Source: Nocardioides pini (lineage in GTDB: Bacteria; Actinomycetota; Actinomycetes; Propionibacteriales; Nocardioidaceae). Taken from it: a DNA stretch of 64,000 bases. Position 1 is the first letter of the stretch. Every line of letters begins with the position of its first letter. This document shows, piece by piece, positions 1-6,646 of this stretch. The position numbers were made by a program, and so were the translations under genes. The DNA is taken from positions 744,001 through 808,000 of the forward strand of contig NZ_JAPPUX010000001.1 of NCBI RefSeq assembly GCF_026712185.1, written 5' to 3'. Under the pieces are notes generated by a model. That model saw only the letters and a program-made list of their open reading frames with translations. It did no database searches and was not told the origin of the DNA.

Positions 1-243
1 GAGCTGTACGGCGCCCACGTCGGGTTCAGCCCACCCGCGGTGGCCCGGGCGGCACGCGAGTCCACCGGCACCACGGCGTCGTACGCCAAGGAGCTGGTCC
101 GGCGGGCCGTGCTGCTCGCCGCCATGGACGGCCGCGAGCCCGGCGACGACGACCTCGCGGCCGCCACGGCCGAGCTCCAGTCCGACGCGGCCGCCCTGAC
201 CCGTGCCCTGCTCGGCTCGGGCGACGGGGCGGGAGCGGACTGA
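1..243 (+). CDS. AAA family ATPase, C-terminal fragment
   Basis: The reading frame is open from base 1 and ends at TGA 241-243, so only the last 80 residues of a longer protein are present. The visible part is a helical lid region (GTTASYAKELVRRAVLLAA, then an acidic DDDLAAATAEL helix) of the kind that follows the nucleotide-binding core in AAA ATPases of the CbxX/SpoVK/FtsH-like group. Walker motifs lie outside the window, so the subfamily cannot be decided. A convergent gene follows after about 90 bases. Confidence 0.6.
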   Translation, partial: ELYGAHVGFSPPAVARAARESTGTTASYAKELVRRAVLLAAMDGREPGDDDLAAATAELQSDAAALTRALLGSGDGAGAD

Positions 244-330
244 CGTCCCGGGGCCGGGCGACGTCGACCATGCCCCGCAGCCCTGCGGGCGAGGATCAAC
301 CGCGGCGCCAGGCGCGGAGCACGCGGTGGG

Positions 331-1101
331 TCAGCCGGGGCTCGATGTCGTCCGCGGCCGTGGCGCTCCTGCTCCCAGCCCGGGCAGCCGGATGCCACGG
401 ACGACGCCATCGCCGAGGATCTCGCCGGTTCGCGGCGAGAGCGCGACCCAGCGGATGGCGCGGCGCTCCACGCGCTGCGTCGTGCGGGTGCCGGGGGCCA
501 ACCGGACGCGGCCGTCCGGTCGCTCCTCGTCGAGCCCGCCGTAGAACACGACCGCGGGGCTCGTCCGGGGGTTCGTGAACCGGAGCCGGCCCGGGTGGTC
601 GGTCTTGCGCACGGTGACCTCCGGGGTCCTCGTGACCGTGACCGTGACCGTGGCCGGGGTGAGGTGCTCGGTGTCGCACGCCCAGTAGGTGAACCGGTAG
701 GTGCCAGGACGGTTGGCCCAGGACAGGACCGCGAGGTGCTCGCGGGCTCCCTCCTCGAGCGTCCCTCCGCTGACGCCGGAGGTGAAGGAGGCGTCGGGGA
801 TGTCGATGGTGAAGCTGCCGTCCGGCTCGGCCTCGGCCACCGACAGCCCGCGCTCGGGCGCCTGCACCCGGCAGATCTCGAGCACCTCGCCCTCCGCGGC
901 GCTGTCGTTGGCGAGGACGTCGATGACGCTCACGCCCCCGAAGTCCGTGCTGCGCGCCTCGACGGTGACGACGTCGTCGACGGTGACGGGAGCCGGGCTG
1001 TCGTCGGCCATCGCGGGCACGGCGGCTGCGAGGCCCAACGTCGTGGCGACGGCCGCCGACGCGGTCGTGAGGACGGCAAGGCGCAGGACGCGACGAGGCA
1101 C
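331..1101 (-). CDS. Secreted protein with Ig-like/cadherin-like module
   Basis: Exported protein of unknown function. It starts with a signal peptide (basic RR, hydrophobic Ala/Val/Leu stretch, AMA-DD cleavage). A beta-rich region follows with the VLANDS signature of Ig-like/VCBS tandem modules in bacterial surface proteins, and a C-terminal half with FTNPRTSPAVVFYGGLDE. I chose GTG at 1101 because GGGAG lies 5 bases upstream and it gives a normal-length signal peptide. An in-frame ATG at 1137 would add 12 residues. No catalytic motif is visible, so structural or adhesive roles are only guesses. Confidence 0.6.
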   Translation of the reverse strand: MPRRVLRLAVLTTASAAVATTLGLAAAVPAMADDSPAPVTVDDVVTVEARSTDFGGVSVIDVLANDSAAEGEVLEICRVQAPERGLSVAEAEPDGSFTIDIPDASFTSGVSGGTLEEGAREHLAVLSWANRPGTYRFTYWACDTEHLTPATVTVTVTRTPEVTVRKTDHPGRLRFTNPRTSPAVVFYGGLDEERPDGRVRLAPGTRTTQRVERRAIRWVALSPRTGEILGDGVVRGIRLPGLGAGAPRPRTTSSPG

Positions 1102-1221
1102 TGGGGCTCCCGGGAGGTGCGGCTGAGGATGGCGCATGGACGAGAGCGCACCCTACGGCGTGCGACGGTCCGACGGCCGGAAAGTCGACGACATGCCGCG
1201 GGAACGCAGCGCCGCAGGGTC

Positions 1222-1250
1222 TTGACGGCGTACTTGCATTTTGCAAGTGT
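1222..1250 (+). promoter_or_regulatory. Promoter with HxlR-type operator for the VOC-hxlR operon
   Basis: A -35 TTGACG (1222-1227) and a -10-like AAGTGT (1245-1250) are separated by 17 bases. The spacer carries a perfect inverted repeat, ACTTGCA-TTT-TGCAAGT (1232-1248). The -10 ends 6 bases before the ATG at 1257, so the transcript would be leaderless. The second gene of the operon is an HxlR regulator, which makes autorepression through this palindrome the simplest reading. Confidence 0.8.
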
Positions 1251-1256
1251 CGAGGC

Positions 1257-1661
1257 ATGAGCCTGTTCATCACCTGCCCGGTCGAGAGCGTCGAGCGCGC
1301 GACCGCCTTCTACACCGCCCTCGGGTGGAGCCTCAACGCCGAGATGTCCGACCACAACGTGTCGTGCTTCGCCATCGCCCCGGACCAGTACGTCATGCTC
1401 GGCAGCCGCGACATGTACGCGAGCGTCGGTGGCGCCGAGGAGCTGGTGGGCGGCCCCGACACCCCGTCGAAGGTCACGGTCTCGTTCGACCTCGCGAGCC
1501 GGGAGGCGGTCGACGAGCTCGTCGAGCGCGCCGGCGCCGCCGGCGGGCGGATCGGCGACACCGACGACTACCCGTTCATGTACCAGCGCCAGTTCGACGA
1601 CCCCGACGGCTACCACTACTCGCCGTTCTGGATGAAGCCGGACGCCGAACCGACCGCGTGA
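1257..1661 (+). CDS. VOC family protein (glyoxalase/bleomycin resistance-like)
   Basis: A 134-residue single-module vicinal-oxygen-chelate protein. The beta-alpha-beta-beta-beta signatures are present: VESVERATAFYTALGW at the start, YVMLGSRDMY in the middle, and FDDPDGYHYSPFWM at the end, the usual C-terminal metal-ligand strand. Members isomerise, cleave or sequester small electrophiles, and the substrate cannot be read from sequence. Its stop overlaps the GTG start of the following HxlR regulator (GTGA), so the two are co-transcribed. The palindrome upstream suggests induction by a ligand or redox signal sensed by that regulator. Confidence 0.85.
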   Translation: MSLFITCPVESVERATAFYTALGWSLNAEMSDHNVSCFAIAPDQYVMLGSRDMYASVGGAEELVGGPDTPSKVTVSFDLASREAVDELVERAGAAGGRIGDTDDYPFMYQRQFDDPDGYHYSPFWMKPDAEPTA

Positions 1662-1954
1662 GCGACCTGGCCGCGGCCCTGGAGGTCATCGGGGCGCGGT
1701 GGGCCCTGCTCGTCGTGGAACGGCTGCTCGAGGGGCCGCAGCGCTACGGCGACCTGCAGCGCGACCTCGGCGCGCCCACCAACATCCTGGCCACGCGCCT
1801 GCGCGAGCTCGAGGCGGCCGGTGTGCTGTACCGCCTGCCCCTGCGGCACAACACCCGGGCCTACGCGCTCACCGACCGCGGGCTCGCGCTGCGCGAGGCG
1901 ATCGTCGCCCTCGGTCGCTGGGGCGGTGCGGTGCGGGGCCAGGTCCAGGCGTAG
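1658..1954 (+). CDS. HxlR family transcriptional regulator
   Basis: A 98-residue winged-helix regulator. It shows the family core: ALEVIGARWALLVVERLLEG (helix 1), RYGDLQRDLGAPTNILATRLREL (recognition helix-turn-helix), and NTRAYALTDRG in the wing. It lacks the N-terminal cysteine of redox-sensing members. GTG 1658 overlaps the VOC stop by 4 bases. It probably binds the ACTTGCA palindrome at 1232-1248. Its last 94 bases overlap the 3' end of the convergent membrane-protein gene, which is a long overlap. Confidence 0.9.
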   Translation: MSDLAAALEVIGARWALLVVERLLEGPQRYGDLQRDLGAPTNILATRLRELEAAGVLYRLPLRHNTRAYALTDRGLALREAIVALGRWGGAVRGQVQA

Positions 1955-2358
1955 CGCACGACCAGGGCGAGGAGCACCAGCTCGAGGGCGACGCCAAGGC
2001 CGTAGAAGACCACCCACGAGTCCCCGACGAGGTTGAACACGGTGACGGGGACGTAGAGCGAGGCCACGACCAGGTTCGTGAGGCGGTTGGCCCGCGCCGG
2101 CAGCACCACCGACAGCGCGATCATGAGGGCCGGGACGGACACGAGGGCCAGCGCCGACGTCGAGAAGGTCTGGGAGAGGTCGAACGCGAAGACCTTGCCG
2201 TCGAGGATGTCCTGGACGACGCCGGGCGTGTAGAAGTTGAGGATGTCCACGTAGGCGTACAGGAACATGAAGCTCGTCCACGTCGCGGCGAGCTTGGTCC
2301 GCACGGGCACCGGCTGGTCCTCGAAGGTAGCGGTCGGGGTGGGTGGGTGTGTCGTCAT
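1861..2358 (-). CDS. DUF6326-like four-helix membrane protein
   Basis: A 165-residue integral membrane protein with four predicted hydrophobic helices: the region around TSFMFLYAYVDILNFY, then LALVSVPALMIALSVVL, LVVASLYVPVTVFNLV, and VVFYGLGVALELVLLALVV. The layout and the YVDILNFYTPG segment resemble DUF6326; the function is unknown. I start at ATG 2358; an in-frame extension upstream lacks support. The last 30 residues after the final helix (RTAPPQRPRATIASRSASPRS) look like out-of-frame translation of the convergent HxlR gene. The ancestral stop may therefore have been lost. Confidence 0.65.
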   Translation of the reverse strand: MTTHPPTPTATFEDQPVPVRTKLAATWTSFMFLYAYVDILNFYTPGVVQDILDGKVFAFDLSQTFSTSALALVSVPALMIALSVVLPARANRLTNLVVASLYVPVTVFNLVGDSWVVFYGLGVALELVLLALVVRYAWTWPRTAPPQRPRATIASRSASPRSVSA

Positions 2359-2496
2359 CGTGGGCTCCGTCGTCGGGTGGGTTGGGTGCTTCCACGATCG
2401 CCCGTCCCCGCGGCGGGCACCTCGGCCCGGAGGCCCGACCCACCCGGCCGATGGCACGGTCCTCCTCGGCCGTTCGGCCGGTACGACAGGGCCTAG

Positions 2497-2523
2497 GTGT
2501 ACTGGCCACGGACGTTAGGTACG
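2497..2523. repeat. IS481 left terminal inverted repeat
   Basis: 27 bases beginning GTGTACTGGCC and ending GTTAGGTACG. They match the reverse complement of 3558-3584 at 22 of 27 positions. Confidence 0.9.
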
Positions 2524-2543
2524 GCGTGCCTGCTGGACGATGG

Positions 2544-2612
2544 ACGAAGACCTCCGGGTGAGGTGTGAAGCGACCAAGCATTCACTCGCTCACGAACTCC
2601 GGAGGTCTTCGT
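2544..2612 (+). promoter_or_regulatory. Hairpin that can hide the transposase ribosome-binding site
   Basis: A perfect 14-bp inverted repeat, ACGAAGACCTCCGG (2544-2557) against CCGGAGGTCTTCGT (2599-2612), with a 41-base loop. The right arm contains the Shine-Dalgarno GGAGG (2601-2605) and the first two bases of the GTG start (2611-2613). A transcript entering from outside the element would fold and mask both. A transcript starting inside the loop could not form the stem. Confidence 0.8.
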
Positions 2613-3588
2613 GTCACACGCTAACGCCCAACTCACCCCGGCCGGACGTCTACGCCTGGCCAAGCTCGTCGTGGAGAAGAAGTGGCCCTTGCGACGCGCG
2701 GCCGAGCGGTGGAACTGCTCTGTCACGACCGCGAAGCGGTGGGCTGACCGCTACCGCTCCCACGGCGTCGCGGGGATGGTCGACCGGTCCTCACGGCTCA
2801 TGACCTCACCGCGCCGCACGCCTACTCGGGTAGAGCGTCGGGTGATTGGCATGCGGGTCACGCGTCGCTGGGGGCCGGCACGGATCGCCTACCGGCTCGG
2901 CATGCAGCCCTCGACCGTGCACAAGATCCTGCGCCGCTACGGCTGCCCACCGCTGGCCTGGACCGATCCGGCGACCGGCGTCCGACTTCGCTCGAGCAGG
3001 CGCCAGGTGCGGCGCTACGAATGGGACCAGCCCGGCGACATGGTCCATGTCGACATCAAGAAGCTGGGCCGGATCCCCGACGGCGGCGGGTGGCGCGTCC
3101 ACGGCCGCACCAAGGGTAAGAAGAACCGGCGCGGCATCAAGCACGGCTACTGGTTCATCCACAACGCGGTCGACGACTGCACCCGCCTGGCCTACAGCGA
3201 GCTCCTCGACGACGAGCGCAAGGAGTCCGCCGCCGGGTTCTGGACCCGCGCCAACGCCTACTTCGAGTCGGTCGGGATCACCGTCCAGCGAGTCCTGACC
3301 GACAACGGCGCCTGCTACCAGTCCAAGCTCTTCGCCGAGAGTCTCGGCGAGAACATCACGCACAAACGCACCCGGCCTTACCGCCCCCAGACCAACGGCA
3401 AGGTCGAACGCTTCAACCGCACCGCCCTCGAGGAATGGGCTTACGCCCGTCCCTACGCCTCCGAGACCGAGCGAGCAGACCTCTTCAGCGAGTGGCTCCA
3501 CACCTACAATCACCACCGCGGTCACACCGCGCTCGGCGGCAAGTCACCAGCCGACCTCGTACCTAACCTGTGCGGTCAGTACACCTAG
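2611..3588 (+). CDS. IS481 family transposase
   Basis: A 325-residue DDE transposase. The N-terminal helix-turn-helix (LRRAAERWNCSVTTAKRWADRYRSHGVAGMVDRSSR) is followed by a second HTH (RIAYRLGMQPSTVHKILRRYG). The rve integrase core contains DMVHVDIKKLG (first Asp), RVLTDNGACYQS (second Asp), and RPQTNGKVERFNRTALEEWAY (catalytic Glu). GTG 2611 has GGAGG 5 bases upstream. The stop TAG (3586-3588) lies entirely in the duplicated target CTAG, so the element itself carries no stop codon. Confidence 0.95.
   Translation: MSHANAQLTPAGRLRLAKLVVEKKWPLRRAAERWNCSVTTAKRWADRYRSHGVAGMVDRSSRLMTSPRRTPTRVERRVIGMRVTRRWGPARIAYRLGMQPSTVHKILRRYGCPPLAWTDPATGVRLRSSRRQVRRYEWDQPGDMVHVDIKKLGRIPDGGGWRVHGRTKGKKNRRGIKHGYWFIHNAVDDCTRLAYSELLDDERKESAAGFWTRANAYFESVGITVQRVLTDNGACYQSKLFAESLGENITHKRTRPYRPQTNGKVERFNRTALEEWAYARPYASETERADLFSEWLHTYNHHRGHTALGGKSPADLVPNLCGQYT
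3558..3584. repeat. IS481 right terminal inverted repeat
   Basis: Reverse-complement partner of 2497-2523. It overlaps the last codons of the transposase gene (CGQYT). Confidence 0.9.
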
Positions 3589-3597
3589 GCTCCCGGC
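3586..3597 (+). promoter_or_regulatory. Leaderless -10 box rebuilt by the IS target duplication
   Basis: TAGGCT (3586-3591) followed by 6 bases and ATG 3598, the same spacing as other promoters in this window. The TAG is also the transposase stop. The insertion left the -10 intact but separated it from its original -35 (now upstream of 2493), so the IS right end must supply any -35. Confidence 0.65.
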
Positions 3598-4221
3598 ATG
3601 GGAATCGTCCACCCCACGGCCACGCTGTCGCCCACCAAGCAGGAGCTCGTCGAGGCGTGGCTCCCGAGCCGGTCGTGGGCCGAGGGGCGGGAGGTCGCCG
3701 GCAAGGTCGCGGAGTACCGCTTCGACGACCCCGAGGGCGAGGTCGGCGTGGAGACGATCCTCTGGCGCGCCGACGACGGCACGGTCCTCCAGACGCCGCT
3801 CACCTACCGTTCCGCCCCGCTCGACGGCGCGGAGGCCCACCTCGTCGGCACCACGGACCACTCGGTGCTCGGGCGGCGCTGGGTGTACGACGGGTGCGGC
3901 GACCCGGTCTGGGCGGCCACCCTGGTCGAGACGATCTCGACAGGCGGCCGCCAGGCGCAGATGTTCATCGAGCAGGACGGCCGGCGCGTCGACGTACCTC
4001 CCCGGATGCAGGTCCGCGGCAGCGGCGACGCCACCGCCCCTCGGGTCGCGAGCATCGACCGGGTCTCCGACGAGGGGCCGGTCACGCTGGTCTCCGCCGG
4101 TGAGGTCGAGATCGCCGTCGCCCGCGTCGTCGGTGCCCCGCTGGGCGACGGCCCGCACCTCAGCGGGAGCGTGGGCGACAGCGACGAGACGACCGTGCTG
4201 GCCGTGCTGCGTCGGCGCTGA
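3598..4221 (+). CDS. CG0192-like protein with maltokinase N-terminal cap-like domain
   Basis: A 207-residue protein. Typical features are LSPTKQELVEAWLPSRSW at the start, FDDPEGEVGVETILWRADDGTVLQTPLTYRSAPLDGAE, and VLGRRWVYDGCGDPVWAATL. This is the cap-like fold that precedes the kinase domain of maltokinases, here present alone without a phosphotransferase domain. In actinobacteria such proteins occur both near and away from trehalose/glycogen genes; no such genes are nearby here. Its ATG lies 10 bases after the IS end, so expression may be altered by the insertion. Confidence 0.82.
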   Translation: MGIVHPTATLSPTKQELVEAWLPSRSWAEGREVAGKVAEYRFDDPEGEVGVETILWRADDGTVLQTPLTYRSAPLDGAEAHLVGTTDHSVLGRRWVYDGCGDPVWAATLVETISTGGRQAQMFIEQDGRRVDVPPRMQVRGSGDATAPRVASIDRVSDEGPVTLVSAGEVEIAVARVVGAPLGDGPHLSGSVGDSDETTVLAVLRRR

Positions 4222-4227
4222 CGGCCC

Positions 4228-5919
4228 TCAGCGCGCGAGCGCCCGCCCGACGGCGCGGCCCGAGAAGATGCAGCCGCCCAGGAAGGTGCCCTCGAGCGCG
4301 TTGTAGCCGTGCACGCCGCCGCCGCCGAAGCCGGCGACCTCGCCCGCCGCGTACAGGCCCGGCACCCGGGTGCCGTCGGCCGCCACGCACTGGCCGTCGA
4401 GGTCGGTCTCGAGCCCGCCGAGCGTCTTGCGCGAGAGGATGTTGAGGCGGACGGCGATCAACGGACCGTGGGCGGGGTCGAGGACCTTGTGCGGCTTGGC
4501 GACGCGGATCAGCCGGTCGGTGCGGCTGCGACGGGCGTTGTGGATCGCCATCACCTGGATGTCCTTGGAGAAGGCGTTGTCGACCTCCCGGTCGCGCGCG
4601 ACGATCTGCCGCTCGAGGTCGTCGACGTCGAGCTCCGGTCCGCGGGCGAGCTCGTTCATGCCGGCCACGAGCTCGGCGAGGGTGTCGGCCACGACGAAGT
4701 CGACGCCGTGCTCCTTGAACGCCTCGACCGGGCCCGGCGCACCCTTCGCGAGCCGGCTCTGCGCGAGGACCTTGAGGTCCTTGCCCGTGATGTCGGGGTT
4801 CTGCTCCGAACCGGAGAGCGCGAACTCCTTCTCGATGATCGACTGGGTCAGGACGAACCACGAGTAGTCGTGGCCGGTGGCGAGGATCTGCTTCATCGCA
4901 CCGATCGAGTCGGCGCCGGGGACGCCGGACATGCCCTCGAGCCGCCGGCCGGTGGCGTCGAACCACATCGACGACGGGCCGGGCAGGATCCGGATGGCGT
5001 GGTCGGGCCACACGGGGTCCCAGTTGTGGATGCCCTCGACGTAGGCCCACATCCGGTCCCGGTTGACCATCGTGGCGCCCGCGGTCTCGGCGATGCCCTG
5101 CATCCGCCCGTCGACGTGGGCAGGCACGCCGGAGATGAGGTGCTCGGGCGCGGCGCCCACGCGCTCGGTGGGCCAGTGGCGCCGCATCAGCTCGTGGTTG
5201 TGGCCGATGCCGCCTGAGGTGACGACGACGGCCGGCGCACGGTGCTCGAACTCGCCCGCGGCGTCGCGGCTGGAGCGCACCCCGCGGGCGGCGTCGTCGT
5301 CGGCCAGCACGGTACCGCGCACGCCCACGACCGCGCCGTCCTCGACCACCAGCTCGTCGACGCGGTGGCGGAACGCGAGGCGTACGAGCCCCTCGGCCTC
5401 GGCACGCTCCACCGGCTCGGCGAAGACCCGCACGACCTCCGGGCCCGTGCCCCACGTCAGGTGGAAGCGCGGCACCGAGTTGCCGTGGCCGGTCGCCCGC
5501 CCGTCGCCGCGCTCGGCCCACCCGACGAACGGGAGCGAGCGGAGGCCGAGGGCGCGCAGGTAGTCGCGCTTCTCGCGGTGGGCGAAGTCGACGTACGCTC
5601 TCGCCCACTGCTGCGGCCAGTGGTCCTCGCCGCGCCCCGGGCCGTCGGTGCCGTCGCCGAGGCGGTCGAACTGCGCCGAGCCCTGCCAGTCCTGCCAGGC
5701 CAGCTCGGGGGAGTCGCTGATGCCCATCCGGCGCTGCTCCGGGCTGTCGACGAACAGCAGGCCGCCGAGCGACCACCACGCCTGCCCGCCGAGGTTGTGG
5801 CGGTTCTCCTGGTCGAGCACGAGCACGCGCCTGCCGGCCAGGGCCAGCTCGTGGGTCGCGACGAGCCCGGCGAGGCCGGCGCCGACCACGATGACGTCGG
5901 GGGTGAAGTCGGTGCTCAT
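4228..5919 (-). CDS. FAD-binding dehydrogenase of the 3-ketosteroid delta1-dehydrogenase type
   Basis: A 563-residue flavoprotein. The dinucleotide fold opens with VIVVGAGLAGLVATHELALAGRRVLVLDQE, then GGQAWWSLGGLLFVDSPEQRRMG. The C-terminal FAD motif is GLYAAGEVAGFGGGGVHGYNALEGTFLGGCIFSGRAVG. This matches the FAD-binding dehydrogenase group related to KstD and fumarate reductase flavoproteins, which desaturate ketosteroids or related substrates. ATG 5919 overlaps the stop of the upstream TetR gene (ATGA), so they form an operon. A longer in-frame extension upstream only reads through tetR. Confidence 0.85.
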   Translation of the reverse strand: MSTDFTPDVIVVGAGLAGLVATHELALAGRRVLVLDQENRHNLGGQAWWSLGGLLFVDSPEQRRMGISDSPELAWQDWQGSAQFDRLGDGTDGPGRGEDHWPQQWARAYVDFAHREKRDYLRALGLRSLPFVGWAERGDGRATGHGNSVPRFHLTWGTGPEVVRVFAEPVERAEAEGLVRLAFRHRVDELVVEDGAVVGVRGTVLADDDAARGVRSSRDAAGEFEHRAPAVVVTSGGIGHNHELMRRHWPTERVGAAPEHLISGVPAHVDGRMQGIAETAGATMVNRDRMWAYVEGIHNWDPVWPDHAIRILPGPSSMWFDATGRRLEGMSGVPGADSIGAMKQILATGHDYSWFVLTQSIIEKEFALSGSEQNPDITGKDLKVLAQSRLAKGAPGPVEAFKEHGVDFVVADTLAELVAGMNELARGPELDVDDLERQIVARDREVDNAFSKDIQVMAIHNARRSRTDRLIRVAKPHKVLDPAHGPLIAVRLNILSRKTLGGLETDLDGQCVAADGTRVPGLYAAGEVAGFGGGGVHGYNALEGTFLGGCIFSGRAVGRALAR

Positions 5920-6548
5920 GGCGATTCCTCGGGATAGCGGTGGACGATCAGCTCGGCGAGCAGGCGCAGGGCCCGCTCGACGGTGCGGCCGGGAGCGGCC
6001 GCGGGGTCGGGGTCGAGGGCGGAGAAGGCGAGCCCGTCGAGCATGTTGACGACGAGGCTGAGGACGGCCGGGAGGTCGTCGGCGGAGAGGCGCTCGCCCC
6101 ACAGGTCGGCGGCCACGTCGAGCATCTGGGCCTGCAGCAGCTCGCGCGCCGGCAGCAGGGCCGCGCGCAGGTCGGCGTCGGCGCGAGCGGCGACGAGGAG
6201 CTCGCGCCAGGTCTGGTTGGTGGGGGAGAGCACCGCCGCGCGCAGGTGGGCCAGGACGTCCGCCACCTCGTCGACGGTGTCGACGGCCGCGCCCTCGGTC
6301 GTGAGCCGGAACGCCGCGACGTTGCGCGTCGCCACGTGCTCCGCGGTCGCGACCAGCAGCGCCTGCCGGGTCGGGAAGTGGCGGAAGAGCGCGCCCTGGC
6401 TCACGCCCGCCTCCGCGCAGACCGCGGCGGTCGAGGTGGCGGCGTACCCCCGCTCGGTCAGGCACGCCACCGTCGCCTCGAGCAGCGCGCCGATGGTGCC
6501 CTCGCGACGCTGCGCCTGAGTGCGGCGCTGGACGGGGCTGGCGGTCAC
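5916..6548 (-). CDS. TetR family transcriptional regulator
   Basis: A 210-residue repressor-type protein. The N-terminal HTH (RREGTIGALLEATVACLTERGYAATSTAAVCAEAGVSQGALFRHFPTRQALLVATAEHVA) is canonical TetR, followed by a helical ligand-binding half. GTG start at 6548. It is the first gene of a two-gene operon with the FAD dehydrogenase, whose expression it probably controls. The imperfect palindrome at 6570-6583 is the likely operator. The inducer is unknown; steroid-like or aromatic catabolites are plausible from the partner gene. Confidence 0.92.
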   Translation of the reverse strand: MTASPVQRRTQAQRREGTIGALLEATVACLTERGYAATSTAAVCAEAGVSQGALFRHFPTRQALLVATAEHVATRNVAAFRLTTEGAAVDTVDEVADVLAHLRAAVLSPTNQTWRELLVAARADADLRAALLPARELLQAQMLDVAADLWGERLSADDLPAVLSLVVNMLDGLAFSALDPDPAAAPGRTVERALRLLAELIVHRYPEESP

Positions 6549-6569
6549 GTCCGCCAGTGTGACATAGAA

Positions 6570-6583
6570 AGTGAGTACTTGCT
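6570..6583. promoter_or_regulatory. Candidate TetR operator
   Basis: AGTGAGTACTTGCT is an imperfect palindrome centred on AGTACT (10 of 14 positions symmetric). It lies 22 bases upstream of the TetR start, in an AT-rich patch unlike the surrounding coding DNA. Confidence 0.5.
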
Positions 6584-6646
6584 ATCTAACCTCGATCACA
6601 CACGAGCGGTGCGTGAGCCACCTTCTCGAGCCGCCGAACCGGAGGC

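Larger units (their letters stand above)
2493..3588 (+). mobile_element. IS481-family insertion sequence, intact, with CTAG target duplication
   Basis: The element spans 2497-3584 (1088 bp) and is flanked by direct repeats CTAG (2493-2496 and 3585-3588). The terminal inverted repeats begin GTGTACTG and end GTTAGGTACG, with 22 of 27 positions identical. It contains one full-length transposase and no passenger gene. The completeness of both ends and the open frame suggest a recent or still active copy. Joining the flanks across one CTAG restores the sequence before insertion. Confidence 0.93.

Noticed and set aside
2493..3588. Composite transposon
   Set aside because: Only one IS copy is present and no second end was seen in the window.
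5920..6465. A longer N-terminus for the FAD dehydrogenase
   Set aside because: The extension is out-of-frame translation of the TetR gene; the FAD motif starts right after ATG 5919.
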